DNA of 64,000 nt from Pyrodictiaceae archaeon. GTDB taxonomy: Archaea > Thermoproteota > Thermoprotei_A > Sulfolobales > Pyrodictiaceae. Under the pieces are notes generated by a model. The model did not search any database. It saw nothing but the letters and a program-made list of their open reading frames with translations, and had not been told where the DNA came from. The translations under genes were made by a program, and so were the position numbers. Position 1 is the first letter of the stretch, and each line of letters opens with the position of its first letter. The DNA lies in contig JALTZF010000098.1 of the NCBI GenBank assembly GCA_027046265.1, forward strand, positions 9,792 to 73,791. The letters run 5' to 3'. Positions 1 through 10,874 of this stretch are shown here, piece after piece.

Positions 1-12
1 TCCTAGTTTTTT

Positions 13-2061
13 ATGACATTGGTAAAAATTCGTGTGCCAATAAAGCGGAAGACTGCTCTGACTTCTTTTGATATCGTGGCCGTTGTAGCCGAGTTGAAGG
101 CTTTTCAGGGTTCTAGGCTTGCAAACATATATGATATGCCTTCTGGGGGGTTCTTGTTTAAGTTTAAGGCTCTAGGAAGAAGCTGGCTTTTGTATGTTAA
201 GCCTGGCGAGCGTGTGCATGTAACTGAGTATGAATATGCAGAGAAGGGTATGCCTTCTCCTTTCGTTATGGGTTTTAGAAAGTATGTGCGTGAGTCTATC
301 CTGGCTAGTGTACGTCAGCACGCTTTTGACCGTATATTAATGCTTGACTTTAACGCTCGCGGTCAAGCTTACACAGTTGTTGCAGAGGTTTTGCCTCGGG
401 GGGTTATGGCTTTATTAGATGCTGAAGGAAAAATTCTGCAGATTAGCGAGCGCAAAGAAATGAAGGATAGGGTGTTGAAGCACGGTTTAACCTATAAACC
501 ACCGCCATCAACCTCGGTTCATCCAGAATTTTTGGAGCCCAGTTTTCTAGCCAGCAAGTTGGAGAAGATGGATGGTGATGTTGTCCGTGTTCTGCCCCGT
601 GCTCTGGGCTACCCAGGCGAGGTTGTTGAGGAGGCTCTTGCACGCCTAGAAGTGAGCATAGACACTAGTATACGTGAACTAGACTACTCTACTATTGAGG
701 ACATAGTGAGAGTGTTCAAGGAGTTGTACAATGAGAGTCTTAGTGCACGTGGTTACGTTGTCTATGATAAGAATAATGACCCACTGACTGTGGTACCTTT
801 TAAGCCTCTAGGAATAACTAAAAGGTACAACCTTAACTTTAAGGAACTCTCATCGTTTAGCCGTGCCCTTGACAGGTACTTTGTTGAAGAGCTAAAGCGT
901 TTTGAAGAAAAAGAGCATCTCCGGGCGGTTGAGGCTGAGAAAAAGAGGCTTCGTGTGAGCATTGAGAATGCTAGACGTAACCTTGATCAGCTCAGACAAA
1001 AGCTAGAGCACACAAGGAAGCTCATAGAACTCATAGGTGAGAATATAGGCCTAGTATATGATGCCTATAAGTGTTTTGAAGAAATACGAGATAGAGCTGG
1101 CTGGGATAGTGTTATAGGTAATTGTCCTGGAGTAGTTGATATAAAGCCAGGTGAGGGCAAGATGGTACTGAGTATTGAGGGTGAACTTGTAGAACTCGAT
1201 GTCCGCAAGGACCCTTCACAACTACTAGTTGACCTTTCTCGGAGAGCTGGAGAGTTAGAAGCCAAGATCAGGCGTGGCGAGAAAGCGCTAAAAGAGGTAG
1301 AAGATAAGCTAAGGCGCCTAGAGGTAACAATTGCTTTAAGATCAAGAAAGGCTAGGGCGCTTGTCCGGAGAAAGGAGTGGTATGAGAAGTATCACTGGCT
1401 AATAACTAGGAGTGGGTTCTTGGCTGTTGGTGGGAGAGATGCTAGCCAAAATGAATCTGTTGTTAAGAGGTATCTTAATGAGAAGAGAATATTCATGCAT
1501 GCAGACATCCATGGAGCACCTATAGTTGTATTGTTTGCTGAGGGGCGTGAGCCGCCAGAAGACGATCTCCGTGATGCTGCCCTGCTTACAGCTGCATACT
1601 CTAAGGCTTGGAAGTCGGGTTTTGGGTCAATCGATGTTTACTGGGTGTGGGGGGACCAGGTCTCAAAGTCCGCTCCTGCTGGAGAGTACTTGGCGCGTGG
1701 TGCCTTCATGGTTTATGGCAAAAGGAACTATATACGTAGCGTTGAGCTACGACTAGGTATTGGGGTTGGTGTAGAGGAGGAGTATCCAGTGATTATTGTT
1801 GGTCCACCTGAACTCGTCAAGAAGCGTAGTATTGTGTATGCTGTTCTTGTGCCTGGCGACGAAGACCCATCAAAGCTTGCTGTGAGGCTGCGCAAGGTAT
1901 TCATACAGAAGTCCGGAGAGGATTATAGTGGGCTTATTGAGGCCTTAGACGTCAACGAGGTCAGGACAAGGATACCTGGCCGGTCAAGGGTGATACATGT
2001 TGGGCGGGGAGACGGGGAAGAACCGCCAAGACCCCTTAAAGTACTACCTGGCGTATCGTAA
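13..2061 (+). CDS. rqcH: NFACT family protein, RqcH/Rqc2/NEMF homolog (ribosome quality control)
   Basis: 682-aa ORF; NFACT-N-like N-terminus (MTSFDIVAVVAEL..GSRLANIYD), central coiled coil, NFACT-R-like C-terminus (KRYLNEKRIFMHADIHGAPIVVL). Confidence 0.88.
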   Translation: MTLVKIRVPIKRKTALTSFDIVAVVAELKAFQGSRLANIYDMPSGGFLFKFKALGRSWLLYVKPGERVHVTEYEYAEKGMPSPFVMGFRKYVRESILASVRQHAFDRILMLDFNARGQAYTVVAEVLPRGVMALLDAEGKILQISERKEMKDRVLKHGLTYKPPPSTSVHPEFLEPSFLASKLEKMDGDVVRVLPRALGYPGEVVEEALARLEVSIDTSIRELDYSTIEDIVRVFKELYNESLSARGYVVYDKNNDPLTVVPFKPLGITKRYNLNFKELSSFSRALDRYFVEELKRFEEKEHLRAVEAEKKRLRVSIENARRNLDQLRQKLEHTRKLIELIGENIGLVYDAYKCFEEIRDRAGWDSVIGNCPGVVDIKPGEGKMVLSIEGELVELDVRKDPSQLLVDLSRRAGELEAKIRRGEKALKEVEDKLRRLEVTIALRSRKARALVRRKEWYEKYHWLITRSGFLAVGGRDASQNESVVKRYLNEKRIFMHADIHGAPIVVLFAEGREPPEDDLRDAALLTAAYSKAWKSGFGSIDVYWVWGDQVSKSAPAGEYLARGAFMVYGKRNYIRSVELRLGIGVGVEEEYPVIIVGPPELVKKRSIVYAVLVPGDEDPSKLAVRLRKVFIQKSGEDYSGLIEALDVNEVRTRIPGRSRVIHVGRGDGEEPPRPLKVLPGVS

Positions 2062-2308
2062 GCAGCGCGCCACGCTATCCATGATAAGACTCGTCCTTGG
2101 ACTCCTGGCAGGCTTTGTGGCCACAATATTCCCAGTAGCGTATGGTGGTTGCCTTGTAGCTATACCATTGGCTGCAGTATTCTACGTGGCATCGTCTCTT
2201 GCACTAAAGAATTACTTTACCTTGCTTAGCCAGAAAGAGATGTGGACTACTGGGCTTGTCCAGCTGGTTGCAGGAGTGTTCATAGGCCTTGCTCTCGGTT
2301 CTGCTTAG
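1997..2308 (+). CDS. Small conserved membrane protein (about 3 TM; possibly EMC6-like)
   Basis: 103-aa ORF with three hydrophobic segments; overlaps the 3' end of rqcH; EMC6-like assignment is a guess. Confidence 0.6.
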   Translation: MLGGETGKNRQDPLKYYLAYRKQRATLSMIRLVLGLLAGFVATIFPVAYGGCLVAIPLAAVFYVASSLALKNYFTLLSQKEMWTTGLVQLVAGVFIGLALGSA

Positions 2309-2981
2309 ACTTCTTCATCAACATATACTCCTCGTACGATAGCCCACCCAGTAGCAAATCTCTAAGGCCAGGTGCAAGCAAGGGCCTACCATCCACTTTT
2401 GGATATGCAAACGGGAGTACAATTTCATGGATAACTCCATCCTCTCTTTCAACTTCTATACGCGGGCTCTCAATAACATCAATATCCTCAAGGCGTTTGC
2501 CCCTAGTAATTTGCAGTGCAACATATACTGCTCCATCAATACTGAACTGCTTGGACCCAATATTCCTAGGCTTCATCCCAGCTTGTACAGCATACCTAGT
2601 CAGTAGCTTCCAAGTCCGACCACGAGGCGGATGATCGCCAAGTATACCGCCTACAACTATGGCTTCTGCCTCTCTAGCCTCGCTTGGCTCAAGGGTCTTC
2701 TCGGCTTGAGGATCAAGGATTATCACTTTCCTAGGGTCGTTGTATAGTACACCCCTAAGTTTGAGTATGCTCTCGCTATAACACTCTACTCTGCCGAGAA
2801 CTTGTACTATAGTGTTACAGCTCGTACCAGCATTAGTTATGGCTAGTCTGCCACTAGTAATCTCTAGTGCATGCTTATACTCCAGTAGAATCCACTTACC
2901 TAGCTCATCCTCTAAGTGCTCTATCGCTATCAGGGGGCTTCTCCTCCCAGAGCTGCTTTCGTAGCGCTTCAAGAGGCTCAT
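2280..2981 (-). CDS. SPOUT-superfamily methyltransferase, DUF431/SFM1-like
   Basis: Motif AIVVGGILGDHPPRGRTWKL typical of SFM1/PF04252; the track start (3047) overlaps the upstream CDS; true start uncertain (ATG 2981 or CTG 2933). Confidence 0.78.
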   Translation of the reverse strand: MSLLKRYESSSGRRSPLIAIEHLEDELGKWILLEYKHALEITSGRLAITNAGTSCNTIVQVLGRVECYSESILKLRGVLYNDPRKVIILDPQAEKTLEPSEAREAEAIVVGGILGDHPPRGRTWKLLTRYAVQAGMKPRNIGSKQFSIDGAVYVALQITRGKRLEDIDVIESPRIEVEREDGVIHEIVLPFAYPKVDGRPLLAPGLRDLLLGGLSYEEYMLMKKSKQNREQGL

Positions 2982-3807
2982 ACGGTACCCCCATGTACTC
3001 AAACGCAGAGACAACTCTTCCTTTAGCTTGTCTACGCAGCTTTTCAAGATACTCTAAGTACTTTAGGTCACGCGCCATATGGTGATCAACTATCACAGTT
3101 GCATCAAGTCTTTGGGTGATAGTCTCTAAGTTTCTGAGCCCTTGCGTCACTTCTTCTTCGGAGACCTTATAGCCAGCGAAATATGTTGGCGGCCCACTAA
3201 TAAGCAGTATTGTTGGCCTATGCTGTAGTATCCACTCAAGTGCACGGCCACTCATGGGTCCCTGGACGTCTGAGGCATGCATAAACATGTATCCATGATG
3301 CTCAACAGATACTATGATCACGTATCCCAGTCTCGTGCCGTCTGATCCATGAGGCATTGGTGGTGAGCCGCGAATGACTATGGAGTCGCCGACTTGGATC
3401 CAGTTAGAGTCAATGTACATTACTCTTTTTGCAAGCTCAGCAACTCTATTCTTCACAAGAAACCTGTGCGCGCGTAGTCTCTGGCTAACATTTATGTTGT
3501 CCCTAGGGTTTTTTACGAGTAGAATCTTGCCCTTGTACAAGTCTACATCCTCTTCCCTGTATAAGTAGTGGTCGTAGTGATAGTGTGTTATAATGACAAT
3601 ATCAGAGTCTTCAAGCTCCTTTCTGATACTCTCCTTCACATCCTCTAGCCTCTCAAGTTCTAATGGATGTGGTGGGAGCCCATACCTTCTCGGCGCGAAA
3701 CTCACACCAGGGTCTATGAGGATCTTGTAGTCTTCAACTTCGACTATCGTAGCCATAGACCTTACTCCTATACTGTCAGCCCCTAGTATCCTCACCTTCA
3801 AGCTCAT
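2905..3807 (-). CDS. UPF0282 family metallo-beta-lactamase-fold hydrolase
   Basis: MSLKVRILGADSIGVRSMATIVEVEDYKILIDPGVSFAPRRYGLPPHPLE...THYHYDHY; start moved to internal ATG at 3807. Confidence 0.88.
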   Translation of the reverse strand: MSLKVRILGADSIGVRSMATIVEVEDYKILIDPGVSFAPRRYGLPPHPLELERLEDVKESIRKELEDSDIVIITHYHYDHYLYREEDVDLYKGKILLVKNPRDNINVSQRLRAHRFLVKNRVAELAKRVMYIDSNWIQVGDSIVIRGSPPMPHGSDGTRLGYVIIVSVEHHGYMFMHASDVQGPMSGRALEWILQHRPTILLISGPPTYFAGYKVSEEEVTQGLRNLETITQRLDATVIVDHHMARDLKYLEYLEKLRRQAKGRVVSAFEYMGVPYEPLEALRKQLWEEKPPDSDRALRG

Positions 3808-3919
3808 TTCGAGTCTCCACCCAGCCAAGCAGGGTTTAGGCGTGTCAGCGGCGGCCACCTACACCTCTTCATCTACTAAGATCTAGAGGTAGATGTCTGC
3901 TGAGGGGAAGGTTCATCAC

Positions 3920-4258
3920 TCACCCTTTCTCTGCCCTATATTCCTCGTATTCGTATCCAGTAAATATCCATCTATACCGCTTGAATACATCTTCTCTCAC
4001 GAGTATGTCTTTGTCATTTAGTACTATGAAACTGAATCCTACAAGTATGTGGCTAGGGGGGTCTGGGTAGTCTTTTAGCTCAGCTGGCTTCTCCTTGCCA
4101 ACATATATCCATTTTACCCGTGACGTTTTACCCTTCTTTCCGACATAAACTACTCTCCACCAATATCTGCCAACGTAGATGTACTTCTTCTCTCCGCTTG
4201 TATCATGCTTGACGACTACATGTATGGGCTTTAAGTAGTACCCCGTACCTCTTATCAT
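3920..4258 (-). CDS. Hypothetical conserved archaeal protein
   Basis: 112-aa ORF with ATG start in a non-overlapping gap. Confidence 0.6.
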   Translation of the reverse strand: MIRGTGYYLKPIHVVVKHDTSGEKKYIYVGRYWWRVVYVGKKGKTSRVKWIYVGKEKPAELKDYPDPPSHILVGFSFIVLNDKDILVREDVFKRYRWIFTGYEYEEYRAEKG

Positions 4259-4369
4259 TGAGTTGTAGCGGTATATGGCTCTCTTGTATTCTTCTAGGAG
4301 GCTAGCAACAGCGTCTAGCCCGTTTTTTACGGGAAAAACCTGGGCATACTAGGGCTACCTGGTTTACTC

Positions 4370-6124
4370 TTAGCTCCACCGTAGTAAAGGGGGTCTTTTC
4401 TCCATGACTTTCTTCCTGGCTTCGAGTACTAGCTCCTTAGCCTTCTTTGGGAAGTCTTCTGGGAGTTTCTTGAAGAGTGGCTCTGGCTTGTTGATCTCGT
4501 GACCTGGCTCGAGTAGTGGCTTCTTGGCTTCTAGCCATCTGCCAGGCTCGTGGACTGAGCCCTTGAGGCCCAGCATTTTCCAGAGTTTCTCAGCTGATTC
4601 TGGCACAAATGGTGCTAAGAGGACAGCGAGTGTAGCGACAGAGTTCGCGGCGACGTAGAGTATGGTCTCTGCCTCTTCGCGGTTCTTCTTTATGGCATCC
4701 CAGGGTGCTCTAGAGTTTAGGTACTGGTTTCCTCTCCTTGCAACTTCTACGACTTCTTCGAGGGCTTGCTTGAGCTTAAATGACTCTATGAGCCTTCCAA
4801 CGCGGTCAGGAGCTTCAAGGTAGTACTCCATGAATTCCTTGTCTTCACTGTTGTACTCGTGGGGTGTAGGTACTACTTTATTGAACCTTGACTCTATGAA
4901 CCTTAGTACTCTGTGTACATAGTTGCCTATGTCGTCGTTCATGTCACTATTTACTATTCTATAGAATTCTTCCCAAGTAAAGTTTGTATCCTTGGTCTCC
5001 GGCCTCATCTTGATTAGTGCGAATCGCCAATAGTCTGGCGGGAGTATCTCGAGTGCCTCGTCTATCCAAACACCCCAGCGTCTGCTCTTAGAGAATTGTT
5101 CTCCTTCGTACATCAAATACTCTGTTGACGATATGTAATATGGCAATACGTAAGGCTCGCCACTCGCCATGAACATTGCGGGGAGTATTATTGCATGAAA
5201 TGGGATATTGTCTTTGCCTATGAAATACAGTGTCCTGGTATCTTTGTTGAACCAATAGTCCTTCCATTTATCAGGCTCTCCCTTCCTTTCAAAGTACTCC
5301 TTTGTCGCAGACACGTAGCCCAATAGCGCGTCAAACCATACATAGATAGTTTTTCCTTCTGCACCTGGGAAGGGCGCAGGGATTCCCCACTTGTTGTCGC
5401 GTGTAAGGCTTCTCGGCTTAAGTCCCTCTTTGACCCAGTTAAGACTGTAGTTCTTAACGTTTGGGGGGAGATTAGAGGATTCAAGCCACTCAAGGAGCTT
5501 TGCTTGGAGCTTTGGTAGATCGAAGAACCAGTGTTTTGACGATCTGAATTCTACTGGGCCACCGCAAATAGCGCAACGGGGATTCTTTAGTTCTGTTGGA
5601 TGCAATAGTCTTCCACAATTGTCGCACTGGTCTCCGTAGGCCTTGGGAAAGCCACAATAGGGGCATGTTCCTATGATGAATCTATCTGGTAGGAACATTT
5701 TGTCCCTAGGACAATATGGTAGGGTGTCGTTCTGCTCAAAGATGTAACCGTTTTTGTAGAGTTTCATGACGAAGTCTCTGACAAATTCTTTGTGCACAGG
5801 ATTTTCTGTCCTTGTGTAATTGTCAAAGCTTATCATGAACTTGTTGAAGAGTTTAGACACATACTCGTGAGCCTGATCTGTTAGTTCTCGTGGATGGACC
5901 CCCTTCTTTATGGCCTCGACCTCGATGGGTGTTCCATGCTCGTCGCTTCCACTAACAAAGATGACGTCTTCGCCTTTAAGCCTAAGGTAGCGTGCTACAA
6001 CGTCAGCTGAGAGTATTGAGCCTATAAGATTTCCAAGGTGAGGAACATTGTTTACGTATGGCCATGCTGCTGTTACTACCCAGCGTCCCATCCTTATGCA
6101 CCCTAGGTTTAACCTTCTCTGCAC
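4370..6124 (-). CDS. metG: Methionyl-tRNA synthetase
   Basis: [32 protein letters not shown]...CPYCG..CDNCG zinc knuckle; FSKSR signature (KMSKS variant). Confidence 0.95.
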   Translation of the reverse strand: MQRRLNLGCIRMGRWVVTAAWPYVNNVPHLGNLIGSILSADVVARYLRLKGEDVIFVSGSDEHGTPIEVEAIKKGVHPRELTDQAHEYVSKLFNKFMISFDNYTRTENPVHKEFVRDFVMKLYKNGYIFEQNDTLPYCPRDKMFLPDRFIIGTCPYCGFPKAYGDQCDNCGRLLHPTELKNPRCAICGGPVEFRSSKHWFFDLPKLQAKLLEWLESSNLPPNVKNYSLNWVKEGLKPRSLTRDNKWGIPAPFPGAEGKTIYVWFDALLGYVSATKEYFERKGEPDKWKDYWFNKDTRTLYFIGKDNIPFHAIILPAMFMASGEPYVLPYYISSTEYLMYEGEQFSKSRRWGVWIDEALEILPPDYWRFALIKMRPETKDTNFTWEEFYRIVNSDMNDDIGNYVHRVLRFIESRFNKVVPTPHEYNSEDKEFMEYYLEAPDRVGRLIESFKLKQALEEVVEVARRGNQYLNSRAPWDAIKKNREEAETILYVAANSVATLAVLLAPFVPESAEKLWKMLGLKGSVHEPGRWLEAKKPLLEPGHEINKPEPLFKKLPEDFPKKAKELVLEARKKVMEKRPPLLRWS

Positions 6125-6225
6125 TGCTCATTATGTATTATCCTGTATAGCTTAAGAATATTGTTGCTAGGCATGTACGGAAACCTAAACTAAGTCCTAG
6201 CAGTATCACAAAGTGGAGAACTGCT

Positions 6226-7155
6226 ATGGAGGCTCACCACTTAGCTGTTGGCAATCTTAACTTGGACATGTACATTGTTGTTGAAGAGTTGCCAGGCCCT
6301 GACGAGGATGTACACGCTGTAGATGCCTACATAGGGCCAGGTGGTGCAGCTGCAAACTATGCTGTGTCAGCGGTCTTAGCCAGGCATAAAGCCACACTCT
6401 TGGCACACACAGGATCTGAAGCTGAGCAGATGGGTATCCTTAAAAAGTTAGTAGAAGTAGGTGTTGATACTTCTCAAATAGTAGTCCACAGCCGCGTCCC
6501 GCCTGGCATAGTTTTGATACTTGTCTCTCGATTAACTGGGGAAAGAATGATGGTTACGTTACGTGGTGCCAACAAGTTTCTCTCTGGAACAGAGATTGAG
6601 AACAAGTACTATGATATTGTCCATGTTGCAAGTGTTGAGCCTCATATCTTCATTAACACTGTTAAGCGAGTAAGACCTCGTATAGCATCATATGATCCAG
6701 GAGCATCAGTAACACGGGAATATAAAGGTAAACTTGTGAGTGTAGTTGAAGAAGCTGATGTAATCTACCTTAACAGAGCTGAGTATCGTATGGTCTTTAA
6801 CGAGGAGTTCAACATTGATGCACTCTCAAAGATAGCGAGAAGGTATCCTGATACAATCATAGTAGTCAAGCTGGGGGCACAGGGTGCTGCAGCTGGGTGG
6901 AAAGGGCAGGTATACCTTGTTGAGGCGTATAAGCATGGCGTAGTAGTTGATACTACTGGTGCTGGTGATGTGTTTGCTGCATACTTTAACTCTTACCTAG
7001 CAGAAGAGAGGAGTATTGAAGAGTGCTTAGCAGCTGCCTCTGTTGCAGCAGGAATAAAGGTTACACGGAGAGGAGCACAGAGTGCACCTAGTAGGAGAGA
7101 GGTTGAAGAGGTACTTGGCACGGCTAAGAAGCCTCGCGTACAAAGACTGTCCTGA
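6226..7155 (+). CDS. PfkB-family sugar/nucleoside kinase
   Basis: GGAAANYAVSAVLA and DTTGAGDVFAAYFNSYL motifs. Confidence 0.9.
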   Translation: MEAHHLAVGNLNLDMYIVVEELPGPDEDVHAVDAYIGPGGAAANYAVSAVLARHKATLLAHTGSEAEQMGILKKLVEVGVDTSQIVVHSRVPPGIVLILVSRLTGERMMVTLRGANKFLSGTEIENKYYDIVHVASVEPHIFINTVKRVRPRIASYDPGASVTREYKGKLVSVVEEADVIYLNRAEYRMVFNEEFNIDALSKIARRYPDTIIVVKLGAQGAAAGWKGQVYLVEAYKHGVVVDTTGAGDVFAAYFNSYLAEERSIEECLAAASVAAGIKVTRRGAQSAPSRREVEEVLGTAKKPRVQRLS

Positions 7156-7588
7156 CAGCCAGGTTGTAGTGATAGAGCAGCCTCCAACACTCCTGCTTTC
7201 CTGTAGACTGTCAGATGAGCTGTTCTGCGCTAAGTGCTGTTATAACACTGAGATGCCTTTAACATCAAGAGATATAGAGCGGCTAAAGAAGCTGGGCTAC
7301 AGAGTTGAGTACTTTGCCATAAAGACGAGTGATGGTGTGTGGAGACTAAGAAACATTGATGGGCACTGCGTCTTCTTAGATACGAAAACTGGTGCGTGCA
7401 GAGTTTACCCATACAGACCCGAAGGCTGCAGACTTTATCCTCTTGTCTACGATGTTGATAATGATAGTGTAGCTGTAGATAGCGAGTGTCCCTTGGCGAG
7501 GTGCATACCTGTAGACGTGGCTAAGAGGCTTGAGAAGAGCGTAATCAAGCTAGTAGAGGAGATTTATAAAGGGCAGAGAGGAGAATGA
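7082..7588 (+). CDS. YkgJ-family cysteine-cluster protein (zinc/iron-chelating)
   Basis: CAKCCYNTEMPLTSRDIERL...CVFLD..TGACRVYPYRPEGCRLYP; start overlaps pfkB and is probably downstream of 7082. Confidence 0.8.
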   Translation: MHLVGERLKRYLARLRSLAYKDCPDSQVVVIEQPPTLLLSCRLSDELFCAKCCYNTEMPLTSRDIERLKKLGYRVEYFAIKTSDGVWRLRNIDGHCVFLDTKTGACRVYPYRPEGCRLYPLVYDVDNDSVAVDSECPLARCIPVDVAKRLEKSVIKLVEEIYKGQRGE

Positions 7589-7649
7589 GGCTCTGAGTAG
7601 TATTTGCATACAATTGTAAACATGTGTTAGAGAAAGACTACTCTGTGCA

Positions 7650-9191
7650 CTATTTGATTTCTCCACGGAGCCTCTTCAAGTAAACTCTATACGTTGGCGT
7701 AACTGTCTTTGGGTGGTTTGCATACACGTCGTCAACTCTTCTAACACTAGTGTTTGCTGGAGCTTCCTTTATTTTTCCTGGGTTAGTATAGGCTTGCTCA
7801 GCTATCTCCTTGAGTGTTTTCGCGTACTCTTCTATGGTCTCTAGGGGTTCTGACTCCGTGAACTCTATCATTAGAGCCTCATCGACTATTAGTGGGAAGT
7901 ACATTGTTGGTGCGTGTAGGCCGCGGTCTAGTAGTGCCTTGGCTACGTCGCCAGCTGAGACTCCAGTATCGTTGAGTAAGGGCTTTGCCGATATTACGAC
8001 TTCGTGCTTCCTTGGTTTAGAAGGATCGTAGGGGAGTTCGTATCCTTTAGTGTTCTTTATGAGTGTTATGAAGTAGTTTGTATTTATTACGCTTTGTATG
8101 GCTACTTCTCGAAGTCCCTTACCTCCGAGTGAAGCTATGTAGAGGAAGCCTTTGAGTAGTGGTACTATATTCCCATAGAATATCCTCATAGACCCTATGC
8201 ACTTATCGCAGCTATAGTCCCAGAAGTATCTGCTGTCATCTCTTTCTATGAGTGGTCTGGGGAGGTAGTCTACAAGGTCTCCTTTGGCGCACACAACGCC
8301 TGCTCCTGGGCCTCCTCCGCCGTGTGGCGCTGCGAAGGTTTTATGTATGTTTAAGTGTACAATGTCGAAGCCCATGTCTCCAGGGCGTACTATGCCCATG
8401 ATACCGTTAAGGTTTGCACCATCATAGTATAGGAGCCCACCACTATCGTGGATGAGCTTGGCAACTTCTAGTATTTCGTCCTCGAATATGCCGAGCGTAC
8501 TGGGATTAGTCAACATGAGCCCAGCAGTCCTTGGCCCAGCTACGGATCTTAGAGCTTCTAAGTCTATTGTTCCTCTACTGCTTGTAGGGATTCTTACGAC
8601 CTTAAAGCCTGCCATGGCAGCACTAGCAGGATTGGTTCCATGAGCAGAGTCTGGGACAAGCATTTCATCTCTTTCTTCGCCACGGTCAGCATGGTACTTC
8701 TTTATCATGAGGGCACCTGCGAGTTCTCCTGCAGCACCGGCTGGTACTTGTAGGCTGCAACGATCCATCCCGGTTAGCTCTGCTAACCATCGCTCGAGAA
8801 GGTATAGCATCTCTAATAGTCCCTGTACAGTGTCCTCGTCTTGTAGTGGATGTAAGAACTTTATTCTTGGGTCTCGTACTATCTCTTCAAATATTTTAGG
8901 ATTGTACTTCATAGTACAAGAGCCTAATGGTACAGGGCCTACATCAACACCATAGCTCATCTGAGCAAGTCTATTGAAGTGTCTTGCTGTCTCTACCTCG
9001 CTTAGTCCTGGTAGGTCTGGCGTGTCTTCCCTGAATACTTTTCCTTGAGGTCTGGCTCCTACTCTCTCTGCTAGCTTAGGTAGCTCGTCTAGGTATGGTA
9101 GGATCACACCAGTCTTTTGTGGATCCCCTATCTCGTATACAAGGGGTTCACTCCACCTTGCCTGTCTCCACTCTTTCTTGGATGTGCTCAC
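7650..9191 (-). CDS. gcvPB: Glycine dehydrogenase (decarboxylating) subunit 2
   Basis: VGPVPLGSCTMKYNPK, NLNGIMGIVRPGDMGFDIVHLNIHKTFAAPHGGGGPGAG. Confidence 0.95.
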   Translation of the reverse strand: MSTSKKEWRQARWSEPLVYEIGDPQKTGVILPYLDELPKLAERVGARPQGKVFREDTPDLPGLSEVETARHFNRLAQMSYGVDVGPVPLGSCTMKYNPKIFEEIVRDPRIKFLHPLQDEDTVQGLLEMLYLLERWLAELTGMDRCSLQVPAGAAGELAGALMIKKYHADRGEERDEMLVPDSAHGTNPASAAMAGFKVVRIPTSSRGTIDLEALRSVAGPRTAGLMLTNPSTLGIFEDEILEVAKLIHDSGGLLYYDGANLNGIMGIVRPGDMGFDIVHLNIHKTFAAPHGGGGPGAGVVCAKGDLVDYLPRPLIERDDSRYFWDYSCDKCIGSMRIFYGNIVPLLKGFLYIASLGGKGLREVAIQSVINTNYFITLIKNTKGYELPYDPSKPRKHEVVISAKPLLNDTGVSAGDVAKALLDRGLHAPTMYFPLIVDEALMIEFTESEPLETIEEYAKTLKEIAEQAYTNPGKIKEAPANTSVRRVDDVYANHPKTVTPTYRVYLKRLRGEIK

Positions 9192-10576
9192 TCTTTTATC
9201 ACCTCACTAATTGCTTCAACGAGTTTATCTATGTGCTTCATAGAGTGGAGCTCGGTTACGCAAAATAGGCATTCATTGCTCTTTTCTGGCCAGTAACGGT
9301 CCAGGCTTAGGCCGCCAAGAATCCCCCTCTTCTTTAGCTCTACGTGTATGGCCTTGTACTGCTTGGGGAATCTTGTAGTGAACTCTTTGAAGAACTCTGA
9401 CTCAAAAACTGGTGCTTCAACACCTATCTCGGACAAGCGCTTGGCTAGGTAGTGGCTTCTAAGCCATATACTTTGTGCAAGGTCTCTTAGGCCTCTCCCC
9501 CCGAGGAGTGTGAGGTAGGCAGCGGCTGCAACAGCCATTAATGCCTCATTAGTGGTTATGTTTGACGTAGCCTTCTCTCTACGTATATGCTGCTCTCTAG
9601 TCTGTAGGATCATTGCGAAAGCTCTCCTGCCCTCAGCATCCCTAGTTAGGCCTATTATTCTTCCTGGCATCTGCCTCACAAGCTTCCTATCCCACCTCAC
9701 AGCAAATATGCCAAGACCAGGCCCACCGTAGTTTAGCCCTAAGCCTAATGGCTGACCTTCAGCAACAGCTATATCTGCACCATAGCGTCCAGGCGGCTTT
9801 AGTAAGCCTAAGCTTATAGGCTCAAACTTGACTATGAAGAGAGCACCCTTCTTGTGCGCTGCATCAGCCATGGCTTCAACATCTTCTTCTATGCTTCCCA
9901 GAAAGGATGGATTCTCAACATACACTGCAGCAGTTTCATTATCTATCTTAGACTCTAAATCGCCTAATGATACTCTACCAGTATGCTCATCATACCTAAC
10001 AGATACAAGCAGGGCATTCTTACCATAGAGCCAAGTCTCTACAACACGTCTATACTCTGGGTGCATATGCTCTGGGACAAGTATCTTCCTCTTCTTAGTA
10101 ACCCTTAAAGCCATAAGGAAAGCTTCTGCAACAGCTGTACTACCATCATACATTGATGCGTTGACAACGTCTAACTCTACAAGATCAGCTATGAGGCTCT
10201 GATACTCGAAAAGAGCCTGCATTAGTCCCTGGTTTATCTCTGCCTGATAGGGCGTGTAAGCAGTAAGGAACTCTGGCCTAGAGATAATGTAGTCAACTAG
10301 CGCAGGCACAAGATGGGGGCACCATCCGCCACCAAGGAAGGGTGGAGGGTCAATGTACATAGTGTTTTTAGACAAGTACTTCTCAACAGTGAGTCTGAGT
10401 TCCCACTCCGATAGCATCCTATCAAATCCTGCACGCGGAGGCTTATCCAGTATAAGGTTATGAGGCACGTCACGGTAGAGTTCAAAGGCATCACTTATAC
10501 CCATAACGCTAAGGGCCCTAGAACGATCTCTATCACTACTGGAGGGAGCCCAATGGATAGGCCTACTAGAACCCAA
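9188..10576 (-). CDS. gcvPA: Glycine dehydrogenase (decarboxylating) subunit 1
   Basis: GGGWCPHLVPALVDYIISRPEFLTAYTPYQAEINQGLMQALFEYQSLIADL; 4-nt overlap with gcvPB. Confidence 0.95.
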   Translation of the reverse strand: MGSSRPIHWAPSSSDRDRSRALSVMGISDAFELYRDVPHNLILDKPPRAGFDRMLSEWELRLTVEKYLSKNTMYIDPPPFLGGGWCPHLVPALVDYIISRPEFLTAYTPYQAEINQGLMQALFEYQSLIADLVELDVVNASMYDGSTAVAEAFLMALRVTKKRKILVPEHMHPEYRRVVETWLYGKNALLVSVRYDEHTGRVSLGDLESKIDNETAAVYVENPSFLGSIEEDVEAMADAAHKKGALFIVKFEPISLGLLKPPGRYGADIAVAEGQPLGLGLNYGGPGLGIFAVRWDRKLVRQMPGRIIGLTRDAEGRRAFAMILQTREQHIRREKATSNITTNEALMAVAAAAYLTLLGGRGLRDLAQSIWLRSHYLAKRLSEIGVEAPVFESEFFKEFTTRFPKQYKAIHVELKKRGILGGLSLDRYWPEKSNECLFCVTELHSMKHIDKLVEAISEVIKE

Positions 10577-10796
10577 GACGTTAACCCCTCACACTAGAAC
10601 GTCATGAGCAAAGAGCTAATCCAATGATAACACTTGTTCAACACTAGGATAAAGGCTTTATCGAAGTTAATAACGCGGCTCAACTACCCCAGGGCACATA
10701 GACATCACAGTGTACTCAGTAGGCATGACTCCTATCATCGCCATATGCTGTTCCACACGTTAAAGCGAGAATATGAATAATGAAAGGCCCGCAAGG

Positions 10797-10874
10797 TGGA
10801 GCCGCCGCCGGGATTTGAACCCGGGACCTCCGCCTTACCAGGGCGGCGCTCCAACCAGGCTGAGCTACGGCGGC
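10797..10874 (-). tRNA. tRNA-Thr(GGT), CCA encoded, no intron
   Basis: GCCGCCG acceptor, anticodon arm CCGCC-CTGGTAA-GGCGG, T-arm CCGGG-TTCAAAT-CCCGG, CGGCGGC-T-CCA. Confidence 0.95.

Noticed and set aside
2242-2634. 130-aa + strand ORF
   Set aside because: Antisense to the SFM1-like CDS with better motif support on the minus strand.
4318-4334. cccgt-ttttt-acggg hairpin downstream of metG
   Set aside because: Short, weak in a hyperthermophile; archaeal termination relies mainly on U-tracts, so not called as a terminator.
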